Assembly: GCA_028023455.1 (NCBI GenBank)
Contig: JAQFVV010006215.1
Location: 13,309,473 to 13,373,472, forward strand
Direction of reading: 5' to 3'
Length of the DNA stretch: 64,000 bases
Source of the DNA: Epiperipatus broadwayi
Lineage: Eukaryota; Onychophora; Udeonychophora; Euonychophora; Peripatidae
The notes under the pieces are model-generated. The model was given only the letters and a program-made list of their open reading frames with translations. It was not told where the DNA came from and ran no database searches. The position numbers were made by a program, and so were the translations under genes. Positions 25,405 through 38,312 of the stretch are shown here, piece by piece (position 1 is the first letter of the stretch; every line of letters begins with the position of its first letter).

Positions 25405-28400
25405 TTTAGGATAAATACGTGTAAGCTTAATCCAATAATTATAATTCACATTTTGTAACAATGCTTTTACTTAAAAATTATCATTATTAGTTTTATACTA
25501 AATCTAACTTAATAAATCAATGCAAATCTTTAGATTCAAACTCATAATTAAATAACTGCAATACATCTTTTGTAATGTTTTCTATGCCATGGTAAATATA
25601 CATGAATGCATATTGAAAAGTGAAAGAATAAATCACTTCTTATCAAAAACAGAGATATGAGATAAGTAGTATAGTAACACAGTTAACAATGTAAAGACAG
25701 ATGGAATAATGATTTTCTACATTCATAAAATTTAAATTTTGATAAAATTTATATAAACATATTAAATTGGTATTAATAAAAAAGAGTAGCTTATGACAAA
25801 TTCAAGTGAAACTCATTGAAGATTATTTTTTGAATTTCACATAAATTTATTTACTTAATTCCATAATAATAGTAGCTTTCTTTTTGTGCCCCTTTCTACA
25901 ATATAAATATTCTTGGAAATTGTAATGTATGTGGTAGTAAAAATAATAAACTTTGGCCAAAAATTATTAGACAATAATATTGTTTTTATGAACTTAAAAC
26001 ACATACCACATTGAATGATTATTACTAATTGTTTAGGAAGAAAAAATTACTATAAAAGATCTTACATGTATCAAAGCTCAAACAAGAATATCTTAAGAGA
26101 TTATATTATAGATATGAGTAGGGCATAAAAAGTGAATATCAATTGTTGAATAAATCATAGTTTAGGTTAAAATGGTAGTCACATTTAGAGATTCCATTAT
26201 AAATATATTGGTAAAGAATTGGATGTTCGTTTTTTTAAAAGCAATTACTATTTGCAATAAATTTAACAGGTATTAATCACTAGGATTACCAATTTTTCAA
26301 ACTTATACTATTAATACATATTTTGGATATAAATTTGTTCTTGGATTCATAAAAAAAAATCTGAATGCTTTTCTGAAAATATGATTGCATTAATAAATTG
26401 ATTAAAAGAAAACATCTGATATTTTCTGCTTAACAGAATAATAAAATGAATTTGGATCTTCATAAAGAATATAAGGATTTGAAAATAAAATTCTACAAGT
26501 GACAGATTTTAGAATGGTTTATGGATTAAAATTGCTAAGAAAATACAGTCATTTGTTGAATGGTTATTTAAAATGTGTTTTTTTTTTTTTTTTTTGGGGG
26601 GGGGGTTTGAAAGAAATATACACATACATGTGAAAAATAATAACATAATCATATTAAATATACTGCAACTCTTTTAGATTATAATGATTAAGCTATTTCA
26701 AATAGATGCAATATTTTGATCATCTTTTAGATAATTTATTTTAATAATGTATCCATTTTAACTACTCATTTAGAATTGCATCAATATAACCCAAATTAAC
26801 AAAGTCAAAGATGAAAAGACTACAGATCCTTATGAAATCTCTGGAAAAAGTTTTAAAATTCAGTGCCAATATACTAGCCTCAAAATTATAGGATTTATGG
26901 ATATAAGAAATTATGCCATTTGACCGTAAGAATGTTCCATTAAAAAGAGGAGGGGGGTGTAAAAAATCTGAACTAATCAAGACCATTGAATAGATTACTT
27001 ATAGTCATAAACAACTGATTATCAAATATCTAAGATTATTTATTTCAGAAAATCAAAAAGCATTGTATACATGGGTTTCGTTATCAGAAGAAAAAATAGT
27101 ATAGTTGGCAAATGTATGATTTGCATATTAAGGTTTGTAAATTAGATTGGTTTTTTATGCAGATTTGTATTATATAAGCACACACACACACATCGATAAA
27201 GATCTGTATTTAAAATCAAATTAAGTCAATTTTATTTTAGTTTTAAAAAAATAAACTTTTGTTTTAACTAAATTTATTTCAAATAAATCTGTTTTAAAAT
27301 TTGTTATAGAAACAAAGCTTAATTAAATAATAATCCATAAAATTTGGCTCAATTAACTTGTATTTTTATTAATTCTTGGAAAACCAATTTCTTTTTAAGC
27401 TTTGTTCCAGGTTTTGAAAATGTTAATATTTTAGAATTAAGATGGCTAAATATCATCTATAAATATGTGGGCGTTTAATTAAAGAATTTTGTAAACAGGA
27501 GTAATCAAAGTAATTACAGTAATGACTTGTTTAATTAAAGAATTTTGTAAGCATGTGTGTTTGTTAATTAAAAGAAAAAAAAGTGTTTTGCAAAGTTGGC
27601 AATATAAACAGATCAGTTCAGAAAATAACTTTGTTCATTTAGGTATTTGTCTTTATCTGCTTAAACATGAAGGATACTAAATCTCTACCAGCAACAATTG
27701 AGTTAATAAATATGCATTCCTAACAGCAACAACCGAACTCCCCATAACCATTAAGATGGTAAACCCTGCTTGTTGAATTGGATCCAACATTGTCAACTAT
27801 CTTCATGTATGCAGTTAAACAGATGTGCTTCTCAACAGGAAAAGAAAGTTTCATGGAAATTCTATCTGAAAATATAATCCGATCGTGACAAAGTTTGGAA
27901 GCTGGTAAATTGAAACAAAAGAACTCTATTTCACCAATATACATACTTGTATATAATTACATTTTAGAAAAAAATAATATCTACTCAACCATATTTTGGG
28001 AACTTAAAAGAAAACTTATTTATTTTATGAATTATTGGATAAATTTTTAAACTTCTGTTACCAACAAGCCAGTTATATTTATAATTTAATTTGAATGATT
28101 TTATGTGTTTATCTGTTATATTAACTTACTTTTAATATTTATATTTCAAAACATATGATTTAACTCTGTGGATTTGATATACAGCGTGATATGCTTTAAA
28201 CATTTTAAATATTTCTATTTTAAAAGTACAAGATGTGACTGATTTTGAAAATTTAGTTGGATAAAATAGTTTATATTTTGCATATTCGAGGGAATAAAAA
28301 AAATCAGTTTTGTTTCTTAAACTGCCTTTTTTTCTAAAGAGTTTATAAAAAAAAAATCACTTCCACGATTGTTAATAATCAAAATATAGTTTTAAAAAAA

Positions 28401-29379
28401 ATAAGATTTGGTTATTTTTTTAATAGTTTAAATTTAGTATAATCAAAATTTACTATCATCTCTGAAGATATTCAAAAATCATTAATGCAAGCAAATATGT
28501 GTCTACTGCGATATGCATGTAGCTATATGCTGTTAAATAAGATGATTTTATTATGCTTAAATTTATAAGCAGTTTACCTATTTACTGTTTGCTTCACACA
28601 CATATCTGCAATTAAAGAATGAAATATACGTGTGTGCATTTTTATACAGTGATCATTAGATATTTTATCTGACATACTTGAATTTTGTATATGGTTACTT
28701 GCCTCTGTGATGTATATTATTCTTGCTTGAGGTAATCAAAGATGATTTTGATTTGCTTTGAGTAGAGATATTTCTCTCCATGAATTATAGTTTTGCTTTG
28801 TATTCTGGGTGATTAAGAGGCCTATTTATTATTGATCTATTTTAAAGGGGTATGGGATCAGATGCACCATGTACAGGCCTAATTTGTAATGGGTTGCTAT
28901 TTTTTATTGCTTGTTTTTTTATGCAGAGTGAAATATATGCTTGCAGATCTTATTCTAGAACACGTATCTAATACAATCACACAAATAATAGAGTACTTAG
29001 TAATCCTCAGAGATGATACAGCATTATCATGTAAAGTTTTAGTAATAATTAAAGCTGCCAGATATCAAATGCACTATATGCTAATATTACAACTGAAATA
29101 AGTTTATATTTGAACTGTTAATAAACTTTTTGTTTATTGTTAGATCTGTTTTAGCTTGTTTATTGTTGTCCACTCAGCCAATTGATATTTCCAAAGACTC
29201 TCTGCTCTGTGCAATCGAGGCAATTTTAAATGTCTATAAACAATGGTGCAGTTGTGTAGGCTTTTACACTTAGTATCCTCGTCAGTAAACTCATACTGAT
29301 GTAACATGATGCACTATGACTTCTTATACAAAATCGGGAATCTCTCAGCAACTATGCCCAGAGAAACCTGTTAGCCACT
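25405..29379. other. AT-rich non-coding DNA
   Basis: No gene that can be supported. A short CA run lies near 27179-27193, and a T16-G10 tract at 26580-26605. A GC-richer stretch at 27720-27944 is listed separately. Confidence 0.5.
27720..27944 (-). other. GC-richer open frame of 74 codons, unidentified
   Basis: A minus-strand frame with less AT bias than its flanks. It encodes a cysteine-containing, protein-like sequence (MYIGEIEFFCFNLPASKLCH, ending GEFGCCC). It has an ATG and a stop but no recognisable domain, and no clear splice sites were seen at its edges. It may be an orphan exon, a decayed transposon segment or chance. Confidence 0.2.
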
Positions 29380-29384
29380 TTGGT

Positions 29385-31560
29385 AACTTCCCTTTCCATT
29401 CCTTGCCTTAAGTTTTCCCATATTCTTCTCTATCCCGCTCCATCCCATTTCTACAACATAATCTTTGTCAACTCCATGGCCTTTATATCTAAATCCCCCT
29501 TATCTTTTCCCAAATGCAGCATAAAAACAACCCACTTTCTATATAATCACTTTGTTTATATTTATTCTTCCACAACATTATTTGTACCCTTTCTGCTTTC
29601 AGGCATTTACATTCAATTAAAACAGGCAAAACTCACTATATGTATTGCCACACACAGCAAGCTAGAGTAATACATATAGTGAGTTTTGCCTGTTTTAAAA
29701 CAGTTATAAGCAAGCATAAGAAGTGGTGGTCATGTGATGTTTATTACATTCAATTAACAGATGCATAATATTTTCTATGCCTTTCTTACACAACTTGCAG
29801 ACTAAATCACCCACATTTTTCTATTTATGTGTATATTCCATTGTTGCTAAAGACCCCGTTCTAGCCTTAACTGTACTTTCCTTGCAATTATCGTAAATTA
29901 ACTCGCACCCAATATTCTGTTTACTTCTATATATACACTCTTTTTACTCTCCATATTAGTTCTCCATCTCTCCAACTCCCTATTCTTTATTAATGCATCT
30001 ATTCTTTTATCACATTCCTTAACACTATAACATTCAACAATTCTCCTAACACAATCATCCCACCTTTTGTATAAGTATACTGACAAATTCTTTATCCAAA
30101 TCTTCTGCATATCACATTATCTTTCTCTTGTTGCCTGCCCTTTGTTCATAACCCAATTAAATACTATTTTGGCTATTCTTTTATTATCCATAAACTGCAA
30201 TTTATGAAACATTTTCATTTTGCTTTTTGCATCTCTCATATACCCCTTTACTAACACATAACGCATCATTACTATAGGTTAACCCTGTTACTGCCACTTC
30301 CTTCCATACAATTCTAGCTACATCATACTTATTATATGAGAACACTGTTAATTTCTTAATCAATCCCTTTCTTTTCCTTGCTCCATTTATCAATTTTTTC
30401 TCCCATTCATCCAAGTAATTTCTCTGATTACTTAAAACGATTCCCAAATAGTTATTTCTATTCACCATACTTAACTTTATATCCCCCAATAAAAATTCTG
30501 TCTTCTCTTTCCCCAATGTTAATCATCACTACTTTTGATTTTTCTTCACTAAATTTAATCTCCATCTCTTTACTCACCCTTGTGCATGTCCTCAGCATAT
30601 CTTCCCTTCTTTCTGCACACAAAACGACATCATCCACAAATAAAAGACCCGACAATGTATATACTCCCTTCCCACCTATTAATGGTATCTCTACTTCTTT
30701 CCTAGTCTTTCTATTGCTCTCTCCATTTCTCTCAAATACAACAAAAACAAAATAGGTGACATAGGGTATAATTATTTTCATATAATTTCTTAATAATGTC
30801 CACTAAAGCTCCATCCATTCCTAAATTTACTAAACTTGCCCAATATCAATATCTATTTCTATTTATCATATGCCTTCTCTATATCTGCTAAAACCATAAA
30901 CTGTCTACCTCTATTCCTACTCATATTCATAAGTTATGTAACTACAAATAAACTATCTCCTATAAGCCTATCTGATTGAAAACCTCCTTGCATTTCTCCC
31001 ACTATATTATTTTCTTCCATCCATTTTGCAACCTTCTAGCCACCATATATGAGAAAACTTTATATAGCACTGACATTACTGCTGTCAGTCTATAATTGTT
31101 TCATTTTCTATGACCCTACCTTTCCTTTAAATAGTAGCCTTACTCTTGTATTACTCCAACTAACCGGAAAATATCTCTTCTGTGCCATCTTATTAAAACA
31201 TGATAATTTTAATTTTGCCCTATGCCATAAATTCATTATCATCTTTGCTGCCCATCCATCTATATCTCTTGCCTTTCCACTTTTCAATTTCTCACCTGCC
31301 TCTTTTAGTTCACTTTCTGTAAAGCTAATATTCCCACTACTATATGCTTTCATGTTTGCTATCACTCTGTCCTTCACATCTAATAACTTTTCTATATCAA
31401 TTACATACTTATTTAAGATTATCTCTAATTCTTCTCTAGACCTAACATTCTATTCCCTCATCATCTAGTAATGCATTTCCAAAATTTTTTACTCTCATCT
31501 CTTTCACTTTTATTAATATCCTCCAACAGTTTACTATTCAATTTCATTCTCTTTATATTG
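29385..31560 (-). pseudogene. LINE reverse transcriptase and C-terminal Cys-His region
   Basis: RT blocks appear in order on the minus strand. They are KLKSGKARDIDGWAAKMI (31108-31377), the equivalent of the KAPGxDGxxxE motif; GLLFVDDVVLCAERREDML with the catalytic FVDD pair at about 30629-30637; FSEEKSKVVMI; and YLGIVLSNQRNYLDEWEKK (30202-30516), the thumb-entry YLG block. A tail with DLVCKLCKKGIENIMHLLIE and a following Cys gives a C-x2-C-x8-H-x4-C pattern at about 29746-29805. Two aspartates of the catalytic box survive, but stops and frame changes separate the blocks. The 3' part of the frame continues left of the nested insertion to about 29385. Confidence 0.75.
29607..29757. mobile_element. 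R450-derived hairpin insertion with 14-bp target duplication
   Basis: A 123-bp insert (29621-29743) is bounded by perfect copies of TTACATTCAATTAA (29607-29620 and 29744-29757). Its 5' half is an inverted repeat: AACAGGCAAAACTCACTATA pairs with TATAGTGAGTTTTGCCTGTT. Its 3' half (AAGCAAGCATAAGAAGTGG to CATGTGATGTTTA) is the R450 terminus. It interrupts the LINE's C-terminal Cys-His region, and the duplication lies in that reading frame. The long target duplication indicates LINE-type retroposition. Confidence 0.9.
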
Positions 31561-31563
31561 TAC

Positions 31564-33137
31564 CAATATTAAAATTGGCACATACTAACTTATCTAAAAA
31601 AATTATTAAAATAATCTTTCGTAAAAGAAAAACGTATTTAAATATTGAAGAGTTTATTACAGTTTATTTTCGTAAAAGAGTTTGAAATAAAAGTTAGAAA
31701 ATAATTGGTTAAAAGGAGGGAGGGGGAGTTTTGTTAGAAAAGATAAAACTAAGAGTTTATAGAAGTTAAAGAGTTTTATTATTATAAATTAAAAGTTAAA
31801 ATATAAATCTTTTTTCATTCCGGTTTATTAGAATAAATGTGTATATATGTGCGACGTAAATAAAAATAAATGTTAGCTTGTTAATAAGATAAATGCATGT
31901 TAAAATTATAATGAAAAACACATGAAAATAAATATTGAAATGAAATGTATTTAACAACACAGCGGTGGGCTACTAATTAAGGACATAAAAAAAAAAACAC
32001 GTTTTGAAATGGCTACTACTAATTGAACAATCTTCAAAAACACGTCATAGGATTAATTACTAAAGGAATTTCGACAACACCTATTGCCGGGGGATATTAA
32101 AATGAAAATATTTCGCATATATAAATAGCCAGCTTTTTATTGGAGTTCAGTTTCAGCCTAGTTTTCAGTGTCAGTCTTGTTTAAATTATGTATCCAGAAA
32201 CAGAAATGCATTGCTGAACATCTTATGGAAATATACGTTCTTCTTTCAGCCCTTAGTCCAACAAGATCAGCAAGACCTGCCCGTGAAATAATGTTTACTT
32301 AACAGCTCAGAAATCCTCCGTCAAAATTCCACTGTCTCCACGAATAAAACCAATGGATTAGCATCAAATCTCAAGAAACGTCAAATCTAACCGGTTAGAT
32401 ATCCTTTATTAGATATACTCCATCAGAAGCAGCTAACAACAAGCAATATCCACGTTCCAAAAGTCCTAGGTAAAACATTTTATTATTCTCATTTATATGT
32501 AGTAGCCACTGCTGTAATTCGTAAAAATTCAAGATTCAAATTATGTAAACTCTATAAGCATGCATAAAATGAAGTATTGATGTGCATGTTTGTGAATGTG
32601 AGAATTTATCGATGTCAAATATTATTTATGCTTTTCATAAGATATATATTATAATGTGTTAATTTAAAATGTGCGTGTGTTATATTAGTTAAAAAATTAT
32701 AAAGATGTTTAAATTTAGTAAATTAATGTTAGTTAATAAATTGTCTTTAAAATTAAACTCTATTTGTCGGTCAATTCTTTTTATCAATTTCTTTTTATAA
32801 ATTCCTTTTACAATTCTTTTAACCACTAATTATGTATAATCTATTAGTGATTACAAACAGCTGAGCTAGTCGTGGATGCGTAAGCGTTGAGTTAGTGGCC
32901 ATTGTCCAAAGTGCGTTATTTATTCATCCTTGAATAGATAGCTGGCGCCCGTGTTTATACACAAACAAAAAAGGTGCTTTGAATGTGGTGTTGAACTCAA
33001 CAGTCGAGAAGAAGTTATGTCCTGGAAATGTAACGCTAGTTATATATTTTATAGCTATCGTTTGGGCATACATACTCTCTGAGTATGTTCTTCTCTGCCT
33101 AAGAGTCCGGTGTTTCGAGGACACATATTCGAACCCA
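31564..33137 (+). mobile_element. Nested repeat insertion in LINE, LTR/leader-like
   Basis: A 1.57-kb block splits the LINE between its linker and RT parts and is bordered by GTAC on both sides (31560-31563 and 33138-33141). It is homologous to about 39890-41345. On the plus strand it has a TATA-like ATATATAAATAG (32118-32128), a conserved GAGTTCAGT about 30 nt later, the shared TATGTATCCAGAA, a splice-donor-like CTAGGTAAAA, and TGGCGCCC (32943-32950). The last is like a lysine-tRNA primer-binding site. The right end carries a B-box-like TTCGAACCC. It may be a long LTR plus leader or a composite with a tRNA-related tail. No coding frame is supported. Confidence 0.6.
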
Positions 33138-34055
33138 GTACAATATAATTATCTATTTTAGCAAACTTCTTTTTTTCTAAGTACTTTTCCCATAGCATTA
33201 ACATTTTTTTCACTTTCTTTGTTCTTAATAGCACACTTATATTCTCTGCATGCTTTTTTCTTCTCTTTTACACTTTCACTAACTCTTACTTTCCTATTAA
33301 TTTTATTCTTCTGAATATTCTCACCTAAAACCCTATTTGCCACTTTTTCTATTTCCCCACACCAGTCCTTATACTCATCCCCAACCAACTCTTCCATGGT
33401 TTCTTCAACTTTTATTATGTACTCTTCTAACTTATTCTTATCATTCACTCTCCATCCACATCTTTCACTATCCTTTCTACTTTTATTACTATTTCCCATC
33501 ACATTACTAACCATTTCTATTATAAAGACATTATGATCACTATTACATACTTCTCTTCATTATCAAACACCTTAATTTTCTGTACTTCACTCATTCCTTC
33601 TTTCTCTACTAATACATAATCTAAGGCATGGAATATATTATTTCTAGACCATGTGTATTGTCCCTCATAAATATTGATAAATTTCCAATGCTCAAATTCA
33701 CTCTCTGACAAAAATTCTTCAAAAGCTGTCCATACTTATTATCTATATCATTAATTTCTTCAATATGCCCATTCATATAACCATTATTCTCTTCCCTTTT
33801 TCTTTAAAACTATGAATATCCTTAACTAGGCATTCATGTATGCTACTGTTCACTCCATTATAGTTTGACTATACACTATGGCCACCATCTATTCTTGACT
33901 TCCTAACTTTACCTCAAACCACAAATGTTCTTGACGTTTAACAATATTTAAATATTTTTTTGACATAACTCCTATATCACCACCCCTTTTTTCTTTTTCT
34001 TTTCTATTTATACTCTGCCATACCAAGTCTTTCAGATTCAAAAACTTCTCTGATG
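33138..34055 (-). pseudogene. LINE APE-type endonuclease and linker, decayed
   Basis: Minus-strand fragments run RGGDIGVMSKKYLNIVK with LWFEVKLG (33889-34055), then a position where the family's GDFNGH motif has decayed to NGYMNGHIEEI (about 33750-33785). After that comes QYTWSRNNIFHALDYVLVEK (33520-33711), the substrate-contacting YTW and LDY blocks of APE endonucleases. A lysine-rich linker (33158-33514) follows. The metal-binding aspartate of the GDFN block is gone, so the domain is inactive. It is the upstream half of the element at 29380. Confidence 0.75.
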
Positions 34056-34059
34056 GAAG

Positions 34060-34170
34060 CCATAAACTAAAAACTAGTAGGGGGATATTGGATAAGATGA
34101 TATTGAAAAGGGATTGAATAAGCACCACCAGCTGACATCTATTAATTACTAAAGATACATTCATTGGCAT
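34060..34170 (+). repeat. R450 fragment
   Basis: The strings GATGGAAGCCATAAACTAAA, GGGATATTGGAT and AGGGATT align in order with the middle of the R450 unit (compare 24840-24905 and 25260-25325). It abuts the truncated 5' end of the LINE. Confidence 0.65.
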
Positions 34171-35205
34171 AACTTGATGAGAGAAAAAAGAATTACTATT
34201 GGACAGCATTATGTAAGGTGAAGTCGAAATGAAGTAAAATAAGCCACAAAAATATATTATTACATTGAAATATAGTTTAGATATATTAATCTTTAATTAC
34301 TGATTTTATATTAATCTTTAATTACTGATTTTATCTTTATTTCTGAGCAGTAACTGTTTATGCTATGTTTATATGTATTAAATCTATTCTTTCATACTAC
34401 CAAATTATGCATTTAGTCAATAATAATTTTTAGATGAGCATAACTGCAAATAAATAAATCTACACTACACAAGTCTTCATGAGAATGCCAAAATCTGTGG
34501 ATATGCATACAATATACATATCTATGATATGATGTAATTTAAAATTGCATTCAGACGAAAAAAAAAATAATTAACAAAAAATATCATAAAAACCATTATT
34601 GAAAAGACAATGAATATTAAATTGAAAGAGATACATTAACATATATGTAAATGTGCAGTACTCAAATTTAGATGAGTACCATAAAAATATGTTCAGTTGA
34701 ATATTTTCTGTCACAAAAAATAAATTTATTATTCTTTTTGTGTTAAAAATTGATGATGATAAAATGCAGAAGATATGTATAGTTTTAAGTGACAAGACAA
34801 AATGAGCTAATCCAATCATTATAATATAAATGGAGCCTATTGACTTTTTTACAGGGTATCAGAAGATTCAAATATTTTGAGTGATCTTGGAACATTAAAT
34901 GAGGCAAATGAAGTCAACTATTCTCTCTAGAAAGTCTAAGATAATATCTGAAGCACACAAAACTGGAAATTTTTAAAATCTTCTGATCAGTTTTAAGTCT
35001 AAGATAATATTTGAAGAAGACATAATCAGAATTTTTTTATCATCCAGAGCAGTTTTTTAAAAATGTTATGATAGAATGTCAATTTTTATTGTTTTTTTTT
35101 TTAAATTCATCAAAATTTTCTTATTGTGGTTAAATGTATTTCATCAAAAGATTAAATGAAACTTTTATTATTTTTTTTTCAACTTCTGTGATATTGGAAT
35201 ATTTT
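34171..35205. other. AT-rich non-coding DNA
   Basis: No gene seen. It contains a perfect two-copy 24-bp tandem duplication at 34286-34333 (unit ends ACTGATTTTA). Confidence 0.55.
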
Positions 35206-35580
35206 ATATAGCTTTGTACAATTTAGTAGTTATTAGTAGTATTTATAGATTTGATTAATATATTCATCTTACTAATATTATTCCCAGCTCAAGCTTTAGC
35301 ATTTAAAAATGTTAAATATAACAAAACTTCGTTTTGGTTTTTCAATACATAGCTAAAATCACTTCTTTAATGAAATCAAAAAGTATATAGCTTTGTGCAA
35401 TTTAGTAGTTATTTATAATACATATAGATTTTATTAATATATTTATCTTATTAATGCTATTCCCAACTCAAATATTCTCACTTACTGCAACTAACTTTAG
35501 TATTTAAAAATATTAAATATTACAAAAGTACTTTATTTCGTTTTTCAATACATAGCCAAAATCACTTCTTTAATGGCATC
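35206..35580 (+). repeat. Tandem duplication, unit about 180 bp
   Basis: Copy one (35206-35384) and copy two (35385-35580) both start ATATAGCTTTGTRCAATTTA and both contain TTCAATACATAG and AAAATCACTTCTTTAATG. Copy two has an extra 20 bp or so (TCACTTACTGCAACTAAC region). Divergence shows it is not recent. There is no coding content. Confidence 0.85.
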
Positions 35581-36529
35581 ACTATTAGTTATTGAAACAA
35601 ATTTTCTGAGGCAGCCAAAGTTATTTCAAACTATTGAGTATAAAAAAACAATAGTTGGGATAAATTGAAAAACTAAATAAAACTCGTACAAGTGCAAACA
35701 AGAAATCAATTTTCTGATAGTCACTATTAAAAAAAAACTATTTCAGACTCAGACAATAGAACCTGTGAGAAAATTCTGATGTCACTATAATATAAACTCA
35801 CAAATATTGAACAACGAACTAGTTCAATTTGTTAAATTAAGAATTTGACGTGACATGAATTAACATTAAAAAACCAATTTTCTGCCGCAAATTTATTAAA
35901 CCAAATGTCAAGTATATTAATATGATAGATATCATTATACATTACTTTAAAATAATTAAATTGTTTTTCTTTAAAACTAATTCAATGAAAATAATTAAAC
36001 ATATATGTATATTCTACACTATATACTTACTGTAGAAATATAGTTTAGACATTCTACTAGCATAATAAGATTGTACTGACTGGCAGACTAATATATATCA
36101 GTTTAATATGAAAGACTTTAATCTTGATCACAATCAAGAATCATAAAAAAGTTAATCTTGTCAAATGACTTCAAGATAAAATACTACTCGGCCTGGTTTT
36201 AACAAATAAGATTGCAAATTGTCTGAGCTTCATGGCCAAAAAAAAAATCCACATATCAATGGTCAAAAAGTTAAAGAACCATTTCAACTTTGTATTTTCA
36301 AGAAGTTTCCAATAAGGTTTCAGATACTAGTCCAAGAGGGAAAAAAGTCAATATCATATGATATTTAAAGTCATTTTTTGAAGCACATGAAAAAATTCTT
36401 ACTTTGCATATCAATTGTCTCCAATAACAACTACAGACTAAACTTGATTTCAGATACAAAGATACCATCAGAATTTCTGCCAGGAAAGGAGATAACCAAA
36501 TTCTGAATATAAAGTTAAGGTAACCAAAA
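35581..36529. other. AT-rich non-coding DNA, possible gag remnant at the right
   Basis: Nothing recognisable as a gene. The part after about 36140 is slightly less AT-rich and lies directly upstream of a gypsy zinc-knuckle remnant, so it may be gag sequence decayed beyond recognition. Confidence 0.4.
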
Positions 36530-37490
36530 GTATATATTATTGTTGTGGCCAATTAAACTATATAACAGCCAACTGCTATGATTATTTGAAATGTACACAA
36601 ATTTCCAAAAGTAAAAGATATGAAACGAGAGACTATTGTGAGAAAAACAAAAATAAATGTGATTTTTCCAAAAATTTAAAAAGCTTATAAGACATGGGAA
36701 AATCAAATTTAAAGCCAATTAGAAGTATTCAGGTAGATCATATAATTCTAAAAGCAGTTATTTGACACCAGTTTTATAATTGAGATTGATCGTATATCAG
36801 TAATCACTTTAAAAATAAAGAAACATGGAATTACATACTCCAAAGCAATAAAACCTATGGTTGAAACAACTAAGACATCAATGAAAATAGCATTCTGATT
36901 TATGAATCAGCCAATGTATCTATAAGGATAAACAATCAATCTGCTACCCTGAATTAATTACTGTAAATACTAATATATTCCCTAGACCTAACCACAATTG
37001 GTTCAAACCCTTAAGCATTGCTTTATTGATAATTAAAAGAATATTAACTAATATATTATCATCACCATTTGACAAAATAATTATTATAGATGTTGAATCA
37101 GTAAAACTAGAAAATTATTTTATGCCCAGAGAGAAAGAAGCATAATAACAAAAGGAGTGCTAATCTCATGAAATAATCTTAATGAACCACACTAATGAAT
37201 CTTTTTAATGATTAACAGCAATTTCATTATCATTTGTATGAAGTAAAATCTGGGTTATCAATGACTAAAATAAATTGAATATGATTAACATTCTGGAAAA
37301 ACATGTGAGGAATCAAATCTCATTTTTCCAAATGGTTGAAGAGTCCTAGAATTAATCCACAAAGTCATCCAGGAAATGCTCATTTAAATAAAATGGCAAA
37401 ATGCTATGTATAGTGGCCCAGGTTTAAGAAAAAACATGGAAAATTATATTAAAAGATGGTATCAATGCCAATAGAAGGCATAATTATACC
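36530..37490 (+). pseudogene. Ty3/gypsy gag-pol remnant, internally deleted
   Basis: Plus-strand traces are in gypsy order. A zinc knuckle, YYCCGQLNYITANC (36535-36576), has its first Cys and its His both replaced by Tyr. A protease-like FIIEIDRISVITLK follows near 36780. An RT-entry FPRPNHNWFKPLS trace lies near 36980. An integrase zinc-binding trace, QSHPGNAHLNKMAK then a stop then WPRFKKN (about 37360-37450), ends with a CQ. Only about 400 bp lie between the RT and integrase traces, so most of RT and RNase H is deleted. The next feature downstream is an LTR at 38313. Confidence 0.55.
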
Positions 37491-38312
37491 AGACTTCTTA
37501 CCACTGTGAATTAAATAACTTGGTCAAGAGAACTCTATTCAAAAAAATTCAAAACAAAGTAGATATGTCTAGTAAGAGAGATAGTTTGAATGTAGGATAG
37601 TTTAATTAAAATATGGATAAAAGGAGCACTGATAATCAAGCAGATTGCAGTTATCATAAAAAATGGTCTATATATACTTCAACTAACTTTAAAAATACTA
37701 GCCACCATAACAATAAGAAACAAGAAAAGTCTCAGAAAGATGGCAAGTACATGAGTACAGAAATTAATAATAGAAGAATAAATCACAAAGCATTTAAATT
37801 GATAAAGACACTCAAGCAAAACCAGCATGTGCAGTTACAAGTAATAAAAATCCTTTGCAAAAAACATGTTATTTATAATACATAGATTTAAGTGACCAAC
37901 TGTATCTCACTTTAATTCTAAATGAAATAAGTATATTTCATTGATTTTAAGCCAATAAATTTCAATCTACATCCTTTAATTGTTTTCATTATTATAATTA
38001 TCACTGTGCTTTTTATTACTATTAAATTTAATAAAAAAAAATTAATCTTTAAATTATTTTTTCATTAATGCGCTAAATGCAAGATTTACAGTTATAATTG
38101 CAATTCAAATATATAAATACAAAACAATACCATTATATCCTATATATATGAGAGAGTAGTTTAGCTTTTATATAATTTATTAGTTGTATTACATAAATAA
38201 ATAGTATTTTATACAGAATATTTGTTAAAATTTAAAAGATATGGTATATACAATCTTAATAATCACTAAAACAAAAATAATTAATATGCACAATTTATTA
38301 TGCAATAATTAT
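37491..38312. other. AT-rich DNA between gypsy remnant and LTR
   Basis: The 90-codon open frame at 37613-37885 is lysine- and asparagine-rich and lies where an integrase C-terminal tail would be. I cannot identify it. The rest is AT-rich with nothing recognisable. Confidence 0.35.

Larger units (their letters stand above)
29380..34055 (-). mobile_element. LINE with APE endonuclease and RT, decayed, with nested insertions
   Basis: One non-LTR retrotransposon reads leftward on the minus strand. The endonuclease begins near 34055 (RGGDIGVM, LWFEVKLG). The endonuclease-RT linker lies at 33158-33514, RT at 29898-31480, and a C-terminal Cys-His motif near 29746-29805. The right end is 5'-truncated against an R450 fragment. 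Two younger insertions sit inside it: 31564-33137 and 29621-29743. All frames are broken. The combination of APE endonuclease and C-terminal CCHC is shared by several LINE clades (Jockey, CR1, I and relatives), and I do not choose among them. Confidence 0.8.

Noticed and set aside
30378-30755. 125-codon plus-strand frame
   Set aside because: It is antisense to the LINE RT catalytic region (FVDD).
31049-31468. 139-codon plus-strand frame
   Set aside because: It is antisense to LINE RT sequence (GKARDIDGW block).
36298-36718. Minus-strand frames upstream of the gypsy remnant
   Set aside because: They overlap a plus-strand zinc-knuckle remnant and show no motif of their own.
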